64,000 nt of DNA from Phialocephala subalpina (GCA_900073065.1 FJOG01000049.1:263933-327932); one strand, 5' to 3'; shown: positions 36,049-48,066, numbered from the stretch's first letter. Notes: generated from the sequence alone by a model not told the origin. A program made the numbers and translations.

Positions 36049-38604
36049 TCAAGCCTTCCTCCGTCGCTTCACCGTGCCCGTATTCCCAACATGACTGTCA
36101 TCATCCGCAGCAAGTTCGTCAACTTCATCCTCGTCAACGTTCCCTCTCGCCATGCTGCTCTCTCTCATTTCCTCACTCCTCCGCTCCGCACTCCGTAGAC
36201 TGCTGATGATTTTCTCAACATCAGCAAACATAGCTCTAGTGTCCTTTACAACACCATCCTCATCAATCTCGTAGCCAACATTGTCCCCTCTGTCCTTGCC
36301 AATGCCGTGCCATCTTCGCCCAAGCCCACGATCAGGGTCTGCATTGAACATGACTGCATTCGCAAACATTCGCATCAGTTCCTTTTCAAATTGGGCGTAA
36401 TTGATGATGCCCTTCGGCGGGATGATGTCTTCTGAAATTGGCAGCCAGGTACTGGTGGCGCTGGGATTCATATCGACAGGTGCAGCAGCAGTCGCTGCTC
36501 GATGACCTGCGGTGATTGCTGATCGAATTGACTTGAGATCTTGAGGACGAAGGATCAGTGACTTGTATCCGGGTGCATCACGTTCTTTTACCGGTGCAGC
36601 AAAAGTGCTTGCATTCTTGTGACCAGAGATTGCTTCAAGTGCGGATGCGGATATCTTTGGAAATGCTCGAGTCCAGAGAACATGTGAAGGTGGAGCTGAT
36701 GGAGGCCGTGACTCCCTGGGAATGCTAGAGTCCCGCTTACGCTTCGTGGCACCGAGCCTAGTTGGAGGTCGAGGTAGCTCATCAGCTGTGGTATCACCAG
36801 CATCTTCAACGCCGATAGGGGTAGCTACTTCCTGCTTCACGTGACGGTTCGGAATCTCACTGTCTAAAGAAAGCTCATCGGCATGGGACATGACTGAATG
36901 GCTTCTGTGAGACTGGGCAACGACCGAAGAAGCCGTGCTTCCAGCTCTGCCTCGCTGCACGCCACGGCGAGGCGCTTTACCTTTGGGTTCTGGTTTCGGA
37001 GCTTGCTTCTTCGTTGCTTTCTTTGCTGATTCGACTTTGGCGGGGCGAAGAATTGGGCTGATAGGTTCCATTTCTGGAGCATCAATTTCTCTCTGGGTTC
37101 GTGGAGTAGAAGCGGAAGGCGTCTGGGTCCATTTGGTCCCGCTACCGGTTGTGAATGGTGGCACAAACCTTGACATAGGTGTGTGAGGAATGCTTGGGCG
37201 AGGTCCAGGTGTTCCCATTTGCACAGGAGGTCTCGGTCCTTGGTTGAGTTGGTATGGTGATGAGTATTGCCGATTTTCGGTTTGTATGAGAGCAGCTGGT
37301 TGGGGAGTGAATGGTGGTCTTTGGTTCGGAGGGTACTGGTACTGCTGCGGTTGTGGAGGATATGGCTGCATATACGGAGGCTGCTGGAATTGAGGAGGTC
37401 CACTGCTAGAGGGAGGTCTCTGGTGAGATGAGAAGGGTGGTGGATAACCTGTCGGTGGTTGCTGCATCATTGGAGATCCTGCCGACGGCTGCTGCATCAT
37501 TGGAGACCCAGAAGGTGCCCGGTATTGCTGCCCTGCCAAATCTGCCAATGCATCCAGAGGCATTCCTGGGGAGCTCGGTGGTCTGTGTATACCATTTGGA
37601 GGTGGTAAAAGAATTGGATGTGGATGTTGAGCGCTAAGAGGAGACGATGGAACGTGGTGAGGGGGAGGTGGAAGTCCATGAGGGCTTGAGAAAGAACCTC
37701 TTGGTGGCTGGAATTGCTGAGGGTACTGGGGCGGGTACTGTGGATATAGACCAGTCTGGTACGGAGGTTGTTGTTGGGGAGGAGGACCGTATGGTGGTTC
37801 CCATTTCCAATTGCTGGGTTGTTGTGTCTGCAACGGCGAGGGTCCATGAGGTCCATTGCTTCCTGTCTTGGGTGGAGGGGGAAAGCCTTGAGGAGGTCGA
37901 GGTTGGTCAGGAACTCTCTGGGCAGCTGATTGCTCTTGGCTGTTATTGAGTACATCACTAATAGCAAGACCCTCTTGTCGTGCTTCAGTAGGCGGAGATG
38001 GTGGAGGGTTCTGGGTAGGTGTTTCTTTCGTGGGTATGAGAGGAGCTGCCGGCCTGGCTTCTGGTGAAGGTTGTAAAACATTGCCATTTGTGTTCGGTCG
38101 CGCCTCGATTGGAGAGCCATTCCCGTTCGTCTTCGCCTTCTCCTCCTTCAGTATCCTGTCGTCCCATTCTCCTCTCTCGATCTCGCCAATTTCCTGCTGC
38201 ACTGCCTTATACCTTTGTTCATCCTCATGTATTGCCTTGATCATGTAATCTCGATATCGCGCGTACAGCCGGTCGACCAGTTGTGGTAACTTTTCGCGAT
38301 ACTGTTGGGCGTCCTTGATCGTTGGAAGTGGTGGAGACTGGAGCTTCCGTTTCTTCGATTGACTGCCATCTTCGCTTTCCTGCTCCGCCGCCTGTAATTC
38401 ATCGCGCAAAAGCTGGAGGTATAGTTGGCGCAAAGATTCCGTGGTCAAACGTTGCGCATCGTAGGTGTCGCCATCTTTTACGATGGGATTGGTGGTAAGA
38501 AGGTCGGAAATTCGTTGGAAATCTTGATCCTCTGTGCCGAACGCGACTAAAGACTGGAACAACAATAAACACTCGAGGGGAGTATATGCAGCCGTATTCG
38601 TCAT
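36049..38604 (-). CDS. Bromodomain protein, Brd8-like (NuA4 subunit candidate)
   Basis: Intronless 851-aa nuclear protein. The N-terminal 60 residues (LECLLLFQSLVAFGTEDQDF, DAQRLTTESLRQLYLQLLRDE) resemble the SANT/Brd8-type N-terminus, followed by a helical segment (QQYREKLPQLVDRLYARYRDY) and a long Pro/Gln/Ser/Tyr-rich disordered middle (about residues 180-500) with repeated MMQQPSAGSP units. The C-terminal bromodomain covers about 650-800: FPKISASALEAISGHKNAS, YKSLILRPQDLKSIRSAI and LMRMFANAVMFNADPD, where the Asn is the acetyl-lysine contact. It fits the fungal Brd8/Bdc1 relatives of the NuA4 histone acetyltransferase. A KATKKQAPKPEPKGKAPRRG basic stretch may act as nuclear signal. Confidence 0.85.
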   Translation of the reverse strand: MTNTAAYTPLECLLLFQSLVAFGTEDQDFQRISDLLTTNPIVKDGDTYDAQRLTTESLRQLYLQLLRDELQAAEQESEDGSQSKKRKLQSPPLPTIKDAQQYREKLPQLVDRLYARYRDYMIKAIHEDEQRYKAVQQEIGEIERGEWDDRILKEEKAKTNGNGSPIEARPNTNGNVLQPSPEARPAAPLIPTKETPTQNPPPSPPTEARQEGLAISDVLNNSQEQSAAQRVPDQPRPPQGFPPPPKTGSNGPHGPSPLQTQQPSNWKWEPPYGPPPQQQPPYQTGLYPQYPPQYPQQFQPPRGSFSSPHGLPPPPHHVPSSPLSAQHPHPILLPPPNGIHRPPSSPGMPLDALADLAGQQYRAPSGSPMMQQPSAGSPMMQQPPTGYPPPFSSHQRPPSSSGPPQFQQPPYMQPYPPQPQQYQYPPNQRPPFTPQPAALIQTENRQYSSPYQLNQGPRPPVQMGTPGPRPSIPHTPMSRFVPPFTTGSGTKWTQTPSASTPRTQREIDAPEMEPISPILRPAKVESAKKATKKQAPKPEPKGKAPRRGVQRGRAGSTASSVVAQSHRSHSVMSHADELSLDSEIPNRHVKQEVATPIGVEDAGDTTADELPRPPTRLGATKRKRDSSIPRESRPPSAPPSHVLWTRAFPKISASALEAISGHKNASTFAAPVKERDAPGYKSLILRPQDLKSIRSAITAGHRAATAAAPVDMNPSATSTWLPISEDIIPPKGIINYAQFEKELMRMFANAVMFNADPDRGLGRRWHGIGKDRGDNVGYEIDEDGVVKDTRAMFADVEKIISSLRSAERRSEEMRESSMARGNVDEDEVDELAADDDSHVGNTGTVKRRRKA

Positions 38605-39638
38605 GGGCCAGTGAATTCCTCGCCGGCGATCGAGGGAACTGTCACGGCTGGAAACAAGGTGAAGAGGAGCCAGGACGATGAGCTTCAGCGCACGTTAGAA
38701 GGTGCGCGTATGGCTTGCGGTGCGAGATTTGATTACCTGGAGAGGTTGGAAGTGTCGTTGCCGGAAATAAATCGCGCTTTTCGATGGATTCCAGGGAATT
38801 GAGGGCGCTGTTGATCGTGGTCGCAATGATGATGCTATTCAGAAAGAATGAAAGATCGAACGGTCACGTGTATGCCGGAGCGGATCATAGTTGAGCCGGG
38901 GCACGCTAGCTCCATGGACTTAGCCTCTCCAATGTTCAGCCTCATCTCAAGTTGAAGCTGATGACGGAAGGCGAGTCGGCATAAGGGTATTCAAAGCTGT
39001 GGGACGAATTATTCGCGAGCACTGGTTAGTAAGGAACACAGTAGAAGCAGTTGCGCTGGCAAATACCCTTCACGACTTCCTTACTGGTCAAATTGTTGGG
39101 GAGAATTACAAATGGGACAGCTCCCGAAGGTATATCTTTTAAAAGAAGAATCACTACGCAAGTGGGAAGGGAAAGAATACGAACCATATAAAGACGTGTG
39201 AAGTTGAGAGACGAGTACGAGCAGACCTTCAAAAACAGGGACGTAGAATATACAGAGAAATATGTAGAATAGAAGTAGACAAGGTTTTTGACGGGTTTAA
39301 CTGATACCACCCACTGTTTTCATTGATCATATAACCATGTTGCTATAACGGTTGACGGACGGGCTAACTGTCGGGTTGGTTGGTAGTGATGGAGATCAAT
39401 ATACGTGCGTAGTTATCAATGTCAATCGATGCTACTACAGCTAGGGTTAACAAACTGTAGTTGAGTTGAGCACGAAGCTTCCATCCAACCTATCCTGCTT
39501 TTATAGGCCTTCCTGTTTAGTGGTCGAGGTGTTCGAAGAGCGGCGATCGCCTCGACCAGTCACGTGATTCTGATCACATGTCAACTTTCGGCCACACCTT
39601 ACCCCACACAAAATTCAAGATTCAAAAAAGAAAAAACT

Positions 39639-39716
39639 GTATTAAACAAAATGGGACTCAAACCCACGCCACCTTAACCTGGCAAGTTGAGGTTAAGGCA
39701 TGAAGTTCCAGTCCAC
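39639..39716 (-). other. tRNA-like box-B hairpin segment
   Basis: On the minus strand, CCTTAACCT and AGGTTAAGG form a 9-bp stem, followed by GTGGGTTTGAGTCCCAT, which looks like a TpsiC arm (box B GGTTCGANTCC with one C-to-T). No acceptor stem, box A or D arm could be built, so this is a tRNA pseudogene or SINE head, not a working tRNA gene. Confidence 0.35.
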
Positions 39717-40225
39717 GAAACGGGAACACAGCAGCACTAGAACGCCGTAGCTTTGCCCCTTTTCAAACTCGAAAATCAACATCATAATGCATCACTCTAC
39801 GTTTTTATATGTCATTACCCCCTTTCTGACTTCTCGCAACACTGCCTCAACCATGAACCACTCTTGGTGCCGCCGATGCCTCAATATCCAGGCTGCTTCC
39901 TCTGATCATCATGCACACGCCTTCGCGTATCAGATTGCAGGCATCAGCTTGCCAAATTGCGGTGTTGAATCCCCTCCGCATTAACCACCTAATCATATCT
40001 GACGACGAACTGCAAGACATCTCTCGCATTCCCCCTTTCTCCTGTTCGTATTTGGAACTTCAGGCTCTTCAACTCAAAGCGAGAAGGGAAGAACTGCTGC
40101 TCCGAGACAAGAGCTGCACTAGCCGAACCCCTGATATTGGGTAATTTAGCTTTTTGGGGATCCGCATACTTCATCTGCGACCACGACCTGTGTTCTTTCC
40201 TCCGAACCTCACACCTACGAACCTA

Positions 40226-40252
40226 TATTCTATTCTATTCTATTCTATTCTA
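40226..40252 (+). repeat. (ATTCT)n pentanucleotide repeat
   Basis: Five tandem ATTCT units followed by degenerate copies, in the 5' region of the small coiled-coil gene about 30 bp before its ATG. Confidence 0.9.
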
Positions 40253-40282
40253 CTCTATATTCCTGCATCAGATTGTATCAAC

Positions 40283-40920
40283 ATGTCCGACGAAGAGATG
40301 GACAGAGAATGGAAGCCTTCCGCAAGGCCACAATCGTATGTGCCCAAGCTGGTGGGGCAGCAGCATTGGGAGACTGACCGCTCGCAGGACGATGGCCCGC
40401 TCCTTCTCCCTCGCGCTGAACGACCTTTTCAAGATTGACAACAGCTTGGCAGATCTGGATGCCGCCGTCTACGAGAAGTGCGTTACCTTGAGCTACCCAG
40501 CAAATCCCTTCTGACCGCCTCCGCAGAAAGAAAGCCGTCTCCACCCAAACCTCCGAGCTCGAAGCACTCGAAGCAAGACTGAAAGCGACGGAAGAGCGAC
40601 TGATGAAAGCTTCGGGGGGAAGTCCGCCGGGCAAGTCATCAACAGGGAGGTCAAGTCCTCGATCGAGGGTGCCTCTTTCCGGCGACACATTCAAGGAGGG
40701 GGAACAGCCCACGAGCCCGCTTGCCTCCGAGTTCAGAAATTCTCGCCCCAACACAGGCAGACTACAGACGAAGGAGGAATACACAGCGCACATGCCAGGG
40801 GCTCTCCCTCCTACTCCAGGTGCTAGCGAAGGTGAATCCGAATCCGAATACGTCCTGGTCTCAAGAACGCAGAGTGCTGACAAGAGGGAAGATGGAGACA
40901 ATCCTCCGCCACAGAAGTAA
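40283..40920 (+). CDS. Small conserved coiled-coil protein, function unknown
   Basis: Predicted 178 aa; exons 40283-40335, 40388-40477, 40527-40920 agree in phase, and each intron is 49-52 bp with GT..AG. It starts MSDEEMDREWKPSARPQS, continues MARSFSLALNDLFKIDNSLADLDAAVYEK, then a heptad-like helix (SELEALEARLKATEERL) and a Ser/Pro-rich tail (TGRSSPRSRVP, MPGALPPTPGASEGESESEY). The helix suggests a coiled-coil partner protein. The disciplined exon structure supports a real gene; I do not recognise a named family. Confidence 0.7.
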
Positions 40921-41109
40921 CAGGAGGATCGATGATTGGGATGCATAATTATATGGCGTACAAGGTGCAGGTGCATTGGGTCTTGCACATCATTCGCTCG
41001 TGGGATACCAGGGTCTGGATTGTATATACCACTGATGATGGCAATAGATGCTTTCGAGTTCATAAGCTGTTGATCTCATGGCATATGCAGTGTACAGGAT
41101 TCTCTCGCG

Positions 41110-41891
41110 ATGTCCAATACCCGTTTGCGCACACGATTCTTTCCTTCTGGAACCCCCTGCGAACGCCTCACCCTTTTTCCGGAGTCCGACAACCAGATCA
41201 TTTCAACCTTCGACATTGTAACGTTTCTCGATTGCGCGGCTGGGGACACTGACGGCGTCATTTTCTACACCGAAGATGACATGTCGTTGCAGACAGCCGT
41301 GGACAGACAATTCAAGTCAGACCATGATCTTTTCTTCGCAGATTTGGCACTTCAGGATTCGCTTCGAGGTCGAGATATCGAACACCTGTTCACCTGTTGG
41401 ACGCGGCATATCACGTTGGTGACGGAAAAAAAGAGGAGTACAAACGACTTTCACGGCTTCCTGCAGCTTTGGGTGCTACAAGCAAGTCTGGATAACGAGT
41501 ACATCAGACTTGGAGATCGTGATCCCTCAGCTATGACAAAGAGGTGGGATCTTGCTGACTGAGCTTTGATTGTTTGTTTTCCTCTGAGTTTTGGCGAGCC
41601 AAGTTGGCCTCAGATGAGATTGCAAAAGTACTGCAACTTTCATCTGCCAGCACGATCTTCGTGCTACATCCATGGCCATATTCGCTGCGCCCGACAGAAA
41701 AATTCCTTCGTGCCTTTGACAATTCCATCATGTTTATTGTGCAATTGGTCTTCTGGTTACATTGGAAGAAACACATTAGAAGAAAGATGCATGCACCCGC
41801 TTTCTGCCAACTCTCGGAGCTGTTCAGAACTCTCATGATTCAGCAAGCCATGGGGACTTGGCAACAGCCCACCTCTGTACCTCGCCGTTGA
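41110..41891 (+). CDS. Hypothetical protein, splice structure uncertain
   Basis: Two open pieces in different frames, 41110-41562 (150 codons) and 41574-41891, look coding by composition and could belong to one gene: a GTACAT donor near 41500 and the AG before 41564 would join them in frame as ..NDF-like text into LFSSEFWRAKLASDEIAKV. The acceptor lies very close to its possible branch site, so the join is weak. Neither part matches a family I know. The second part has a Trp/hydrophobic stretch (MFIVQLVFWLHWKK). Confidence 0.35.
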
Positions 41892-42077
41892 TTTTAGATG
41901 AACATGAATGATGGATCAGTGTTTTCATATGAAGGAGAAATCCGATCATCTCTCGACCAGATGTTGGGAAAGTGGGAAGCAACTATAAGGTCCAAAAGCA
42001 CGGGGAATATTCCCCATCAATCAACAGTTCAAAACAACAACAACAACAATACACACAACTTTCAAACCAAATTCACG

Positions 42078-42824
42078 ATGCTCGCCTCCATCATAACTCT
42101 TCTCGCCTTGGTAACTACAGCCATCTCCATCCTACTTGAGGCGCGTCAAGGTACCGCCCTAGATCTAAGCGAAGTCTACATGCGCAACATCACCTACGGT
42201 GGCTCGGGCTGCCCTCAAGGCTCAGTCGGCCAATTCCTTTCTGACGATCGTGATACGTGCGCCGTTCTTTTCCATCTCTATATTCTTCGCTGACAACCCC
42301 CAACACAGCTTCACCTTGATCTTCGACTCCTTCCAGGCTCAGACCGGACCCGGCACTACGCCAGACGAGTCTCGCAGATACTGTCAAATCAATCTTGACC
42401 TCAACTATCCTCAAGGCTTCCAATACTCTGTCTTCCAGACTACGTTCCGTGGATATACGTACTTGGATCCTGCTGTGACTGCTAGGGAATCTGCTCTCTA
42501 TTACTTCTCTGGCCGTTAGCTTCCCGCACCCATCTCCCTTCTTCTTTTCATCCTCCGCTCCAAAGCTAACAGTACCAAGCAAACCAACAACAAGTCACAA
42601 CCTCAACAACCTTCCACGGCCCCGTCAACGAGAACTATGTCATCAACTCAGCAGTCGCCTTCACAAGCTTGGTCTGGAGTCCATGCGGCGCTCACTGGCC
42701 CCTGAATCTCGGTACCCAGGTTACGCTTACCAGCACGAACTCGAGTCAGAGTGGGTTGATGACTGATGATACGATTGATGGTAGCATCAAGTATATCACT
42801 GGTATTCAATGGCAGAGATGTTGA
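42078..42824 (+). CDS. DUF4360 secreted protein
   Basis: Predicted 209 aa; exons 42078-42256, 42309-42514, 42580-42824. N-terminal hydrophobic segment MLASIITLLALVTTAISI is a likely signal peptide. The mature part carries the DUF4360 pattern: ITYGGSGCPQGSVGQFLSDD, DTFTLIFDSFQAQTGPGT, RRYCQINLDLNYPQGFQYSV, FRGYTYLD, YYFSG, TTFHGPVNEN, LVWSPCGAHWPLNLGTQV, and the final SIKYITGIQWQRC. Conserved cysteines suggest disulfides. Function unknown; secreted by many ascomycetes. The second intron's exact acceptor (before 42580) is inferred from frame only. Confidence 0.85.
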
Positions 42825-43600
42825 GGGGCGGGAAACTTTGATTGACGGGGAGAGTGAGGAAGGGAGCAGACTACAACACTCTTTTATTATATCTTGCAAC
42901 GAGTGCTATGTTTTGTGGTTCTGGCAGGATCGCGATTTTCCTTGGGTTCATGTGAGGTTATTCGAAATGGAAAACAAGTAGTCTGCACATCCGTTCGTTC
43001 CCTACCAAATAAGAGATGTTTGCTTTCTAGCTTCCTCGATCGTTCTGTCCTCTTCCGAGCTCTGCTCGTGGTTACATCCCAACGGCACCTCCCCGCCTTT
43101 ACCATACGTCTGTCGATGCCGTGCAACCTCCAACGCATCATCGAAGCTTCTTGCCTTTTGGATGCATGTCTATTCCTGAGTTGTTTGACTTGATCACTCG
43201 GACATTTCGCTTGGTACCCATCTCCAGTCCTTACCTCACGTGATGGCATCCTCCTCCTCCTCCTCTGCCTGCTCCGCTCCGCTTCTCGCAGCTACCAAAT
43301 GCAGATCGAACCCTTTCCAGCATGGATGCTCCTTTGAACTGGCAACTTGGTATTCTTTGGCAGTGGAGATGATGATAAGACGGAACACACGAGGGTCATG
43401 TTATGACCTTCAACACGAGGTTTACATTGTCAGATAGAGATAGGAGGTAGTGCTGGTGATGATGTCGTGTTGGCCTCGGAGGGCTGCAGTGCTTCAGTGT
43501 CCATCAGAACATGCGTATAAATATTGGTCTTTCCGTCATGCAATTTCCTTCGTGATGCAATCACCCTACACTGCTGAATTTCCCATCTGACGTGGGACAC
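42825..43600. other. Intergenic, no gene seen
   Basis: About 780 bp downstream of the DUF4360 gene. Open stretches on both strands lack family features and codon bias. A short TCC-rich microsatellite lies at 43249-43264. Confidence 0.4.
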
Positions 43601-43629
43601 TTTTAGCTCTTTCACCAAGTCTAAAGCTG

Positions 43630-44130
43630 CGGACCTCAAACTTCTTCCCACTCCTGCTTGCCACCCTTACAACCACTTCTCCCCTCAAAAGAGACCAATA
43701 CTACAGCGCTTCAATCGCCTGCATCAACACACCCGGAAGTAACATATATCCCAACTGGATCTTGGAGCCCGCTCCAGTCGAGCTGTACAAATTTACACTC
43801 TCGATGGCGAGACTGGATCCGGAATTCCACTTTTGGTTTCTCAGCTCACTGTGCAGAACGGAACTGCGGATCCAGGGTTGAATACTGAGCAAGTTCAGTG
43901 AGTATTCCAGATTCCACCGTAGAGGAGGAGAGGATGAAGGCACAGTGGCTTAGCTGATGATGAACAGTTGTCAAGCATACCTGGAGTTTGAAGTAATCGA
44001 GCCAGCAACAGGGGAGTTTGATGTGAATCATCCGGCAATCGTGAGCAGGACAGATGTGGGGCCTATTGGGAGTAGATTGTGTTATTATGTGTCACTGTAT
44101 GAAACCAATCCCTGGGTACCGAACTCTTAG
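43630..44130 (+). pseudogene. Probable secreted-protein gene fragment
   Basis: A frame reading NFFPLLLATLTTTSPLKR looks like a signal peptide that lacks an ATG (CTG stands where ATG is expected, near 43634). Further on, in a shifted frame, AVQIYTLDGETGSGIPLLVS, then after a GTGAGT intron CQAYLEFEVIEPATGEF and CYYVSLYETNPWVPNS end at TAG 44130. The frames do not join, so the gene is broken or misassembled. The second part lies inside the 250-bp tandem duplication. No family recognised; a small cysteine-containing secreted protein is an inference. Confidence 0.4.
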
Positions 44131-44386
44131 GGGGGGGAGCAAGTTCAGTGAGTATTCCAGATTCCACCGTAGAGGAGGAGAGGATGAAGGCACAGTGGCT
44201 TAGCTGATGATGAACAGTTGTCAAGCATACCTGGAGTTTGAAGTAATCGAGCCAGCAACAGGGGAGTTTGATGTGAATCATCCGGCAATCGTGAGCAGGA
44301 CAGATGTGGGGCCTATTGGGAGTAGATTGTGTTATTATGTGTCACTGTATGAAACCAATCCCTGGGTACCGAACTCTTAGGGGGGG
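43887..44386 (+). repeat. Perfect 250-bp tandem duplication, locus 2
   Basis: Bases 43887-44136 recur at 44137-44386, with a mismatch on both sides. Copy junctions lie in a run of G. The right copy abuts the dynamin C-terminal coding region. Confidence 0.95.
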
Positions 44387-47063
44387 TCTTCCCGAAAATG
44401 TTCCTCGATGTCTTCGATCCCAAGTATTGATCATAATCCGCTGGCGCCTGAGATGCGTCAGATCTTGAATAGGTGTGAGCATACTGAGTGTTCACCCCAT
44501 TAGTCTGAGCGGGAGCGGCATAATCCCCGTTTGCGAACCCAGGACGACTTCCACTCGCCGGAGGGGTGGCAGGATATGCATCATCATTCACAGTCGTCTT
44601 TCCAGGACGAGGTGGTGGAGGTGGTGCGGGGTACGAAGGTCGGCTTTGGGATTGAGTTGCGTAGTAATCCTGTTGTGTTTGGTCCCAACCACCAGCTGGT
44701 GTCTGTGGAGTCTCAACTGAGTTGGTGCTTCGACGAGGCTCGGGGTAGTAGTCAGATGAAGCGACTCGGGTGCCGTTCGTGCCGTTTGTCATCGGTGGTT
44801 GAGTCTCGATTGGAGGAGCTGGTTGAGATTTCCCTGCAGCAGGTTTGCGAGATGGGATGTCGCTTGAGAGGGTCTTGCTGGATGAAGGCTCATGTCTCGT
44901 TGTTGGACTTGGATTCTCGTCTTCATCTTCTTCCTCTGATTCCTCGTCTTCATCGCCGTACTGGAGATATGTTAGCATGATTCGTGCACGTGATATACCC
45001 GACTTACCACTCTCAACTCCTTACGCATCGCGAGGTTAGCGCACAGATCTCGAGCTTCTTCGATAGCCTTCTTCTTGGTTTTCAGAGTCTGTCTTCTGTC
45101 CCGAGTCTCCTTATTCTCGGCTGCAATAGCCTCAACGTGATCGTTCTTCATTTTCCAGACCTTGACAGCGTTGAACACGGAATCAAGTCCTTGAAGAAGA
45201 TGTCGTTCAACAACTTGCGTGATGACATTCATGATGAAGATCTTGGCTGAGAGTTCATAGTGGATGAGCATCTTCTCAAGCACCTCCTCTGCCACGGTGT
45301 AGGGCCGCTCGGGATTTGCAGCCGCATGCCAGTTCTTGAGACGAACTTCATACTCTGGATCATATGGCTGCACCTCGTAATGTTGGTCCTTCTTCAAGAT
45401 CTCGACTTCTTGCTGTGCCTTCTCCATCATTTCGTTCATTTGAGGGTCAAGGAAGACTCTTCGAAGAGGTTCGCGCATGCGTCCTGGCCAAGTCTCGTCG
45501 ATGACCTCAGCCAGAAACTCGCTGCAAATAACACCCAAGTTTTCCTTGTGCTGTTGCGCCAGTCTTGTCCACTTCTCCGAATGGTTTTGGAACAAGGTAT
45601 ACACAAGACGAGGATTGTGGTCTGTTGGAAACTCGGTACCTCGGTTTTGACGAAGCAGCGGCTCAACTTCTCTCTGTGCGTACTCAGATTTTGAAAGTCC
45701 TCCGGGCCGTTGGACATTCGCGGAGGGGTCAGGGCCAGCCGAAAAATTGAGTTTGTGACCGAGATCTCGAACGCGTCTAGCAAACTTCTGGTTTTCTTCG
45801 ACGGCTCTTGCCCGTAGGTTCTGTGGAGGTGTTCCTTTCTGGTCCACAATCGAGGGGAAGAATGCTCGACCAGCAGGGTTCTTGTATGTACCGTGGACGG
45901 CGGGATTGACGAGGTCCTTCGAATCTGAACACAGTTGCGCTAGTTCCTCTCTCATCTCTTCGATCGTGTCCCTCCCTTCGCCCATCATCTTCAACTCGCT
46001 GTCGCACTCATCTAGAGCTTTGTTGATCTCCCTGCGCAATGCCTTGACATGCTTGCCAATGTGACGCTGCAGTTGAAAACTAAGCTTTTGCTTCAATGCG
46101 GTCGCTCCACGCATTTCCGGTGGCAGCTCGCTCCATTTCCCGGACCTGAAGAACTCATTTTCTCTCTCGATTCTCTCTTCGGGTGTAGGCCAAGGCTCGT
46201 TTTTCCGGCGGGGTCCGGGATTCAGGAGGACGAACCATCCCAACCTCAACTCATTCTCCTTGTCCTTATTATTGACCAGCGCGATGAACTTGTCCTCCAG
46301 ACCGATGGACAATGTGAGATCCGGTTTTGTAAGAACACCAATTGTCCGTCCACCTGTGGGATCGAAATGTCGAGCTTTGATCAAAACTGGTGCTTGGACA
46401 TAATCGCCATTGCCGCCAATAACTGCAAGGATAATTGTCCGAGGATTTTTCATGTATCGATCAGTGAGGTCATTGATAGCTTTGATGTCCTCTTTTGATT
46501 GGTCGTTGTTTGGATTTTGGACGAGGCCAGGCAAATCGACCAATGTCAGCAGCGGCATGTTCGGACCTTGCTTTTCGACAACCAAGACATCTCTCGTTGC
46601 AAACCTTCCCGGGATTCCCTTTGGAGCGATTTGGTCAACGGCATGATTCATGAGAACATCGAATGGAGTGTTTTCGTTCACCGTTCCCCCGAACTTGGAT
46701 AGCCTGTCTTGGTCCGCAAAACTCCTGGTGCTGCGATCAGGGATAATCTTGACAGTGAACTTCTCAGTTTTCGAGCGCCTGAGCCTGATTTCGGTCGCGA
46801 ATCTTGTGCAGGCGCCGGCTTCTCTCGGAAATGGGGTCCCTGTGATGGCTTCGAGGACCGAACTCTTGCCTGCAGATTGATCTCCGACGACCACAATTTG
46901 AGGTAGCTTGACATTATCGAGTTGCGCAAACTGAAGCTTATCGATGAGGTCGAGAAGTCCCTGCTGTTCGCTGGCGAGATCCTGAGCCTCGAGGCTGGCT
47001 CCAACAGATTGACTTGAACATATTAGCAGCGGATACACTAGGTCGAGGGGATACTTACGACAT
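44313..47063 (-). CDS. Dynamin-family GTPase
   Basis: Predicted 885 aa. A 5-bp first exon (47063-47059, ATGTC) is joined by a 45-bp intron to 47012-45008, and a third exon runs from 44960. GTPase motifs: G1 GDQSAGKSS, G2 region EAGACTRFATEIRL, G3 DLPG in LTLVDLPGLVQN, G4 TKPD in GVLTKPDLT. The stalk and GTPase-effector region continue to LCANLAMRKELRV. The third exon is an acidic then Pro/Ser-rich tail (EDEESEEEDEDENPSP, SYPAPPPPPRPGK), ending in the 250-bp duplicated segment, so the last 25 residues (from KSSVPRD) are uncertain. Fungal Mx-type dynamins act in membrane remodelling, often of mitochondria or ER. Confidence 0.87.
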
Positions 47064-48066
47064 GTTTGTGCTGTGGGAAGAAGGAAGAGATGGAGGGCTC
47101 GTCGAGGTCTTTATTCGATGCCTGCGAGGCTGGAGGTGTCACTGTACGCAGCCGCGTAAGTACAGTGGCAATTTGCGCCACGTGTATGGCTGGGCTGTCA
47201 CCCAGCAAGACGATCGTTGAGACATGACGACTGAATCACAGCAAGGCAACAGGAAACCGTCCAAAAAGTGAACGAGGCTGCATTCACATGCTGAATCGAG
47301 TCTGTTTGCGACGCCACAGTGGAGGCTGTGCACAATCGCCACAGCCCGGAATTGAAACCACAATTTCCTTCAAGCTTCCTAGCCACAACTTCACTGCGCT
47401 CACCTCGACACAAACTTCATCAAACAAATCTTCACCATTTGTGCGTACCGGTATTCCTCCATCATGAATCTCGATCGCAGTTTTGTGCCATTCGCTTGAT
47501 ATGCAAGCTCAGCTGTTGGTTCAGGAGAGTCAAAACACGACGTAGTCGACAAAAGCTTCGAGCTTCATGCTCCATCTGCCGGGATGCAGAATTTTTGGTC
47601 TCGTGAAAGCACTCGCATTCAATATTGACCGAGAACGTGTGGGACTTTCTCTGCCGAAGCCCCAAGCCACCTCTCTCACGCTCGGCCTCACTTGATTCCT
47701 GCACCGTGTGGCGGTACAAGAGCACAAACGAGGTCAAATGCGGCTTGGGTAAACGGATTGTTTACAGGGAGAGAAAGAGATTCGCAAGGAAAGCTCCGAC
47801 TAAAGCTATTCACACAATATTCATAAAGTATGAAAGTCACATGATCGTTCCCTCACAGCGACGTACCATGGCGTTGGGCTAGCGTAAAACCGTTGTTCCA
47901 GATCATTAACACTCCGCTGCCACGGCTATGTGGAACTCGAGGACATCGATCTTGATTGTGCATTAATACAATAAACTTTCTCCCAATATGTTGAAGTAAG
48001 CCGTTACTAGGCATGCTACCGGAATAGCTTCATTTCGCTGCCAAAAAAATCAATTCAAAGTCTGTT
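47064..48066. other. Intergenic, no gene seen
   Basis: About 1 kb: dynamin promoter and the 3' flank of the HET gene. Open stretches at 47319-47606 and 47462-47737 have no family features. Confidence 0.4.

Larger units (their letters stand above)
38605..40282. other. Intergenic, mostly featureless
   Basis: About 1.7 kb. Contains a tRNA-like hairpin/T-arm segment on the minus strand (39639-39716), an (ATTCT)n tract just before the next gene, and short open frames without family features. Presumably holds the divergent promoters of the bromodomain gene and the small coiled-coil gene. Confidence 0.35.

Noticed and set aside
38611..38802. Open frame divergent from the bromodomain gene
   Set aside because: No family features and overlaps the presumed promoter and 5' UTR.
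43815..43832. GGATCCGGAATTCC-like stretch resembling a cloning linker
   Set aside because: Short and embedded in sequence that otherwise looks native; two restriction sites close together occur by chance.
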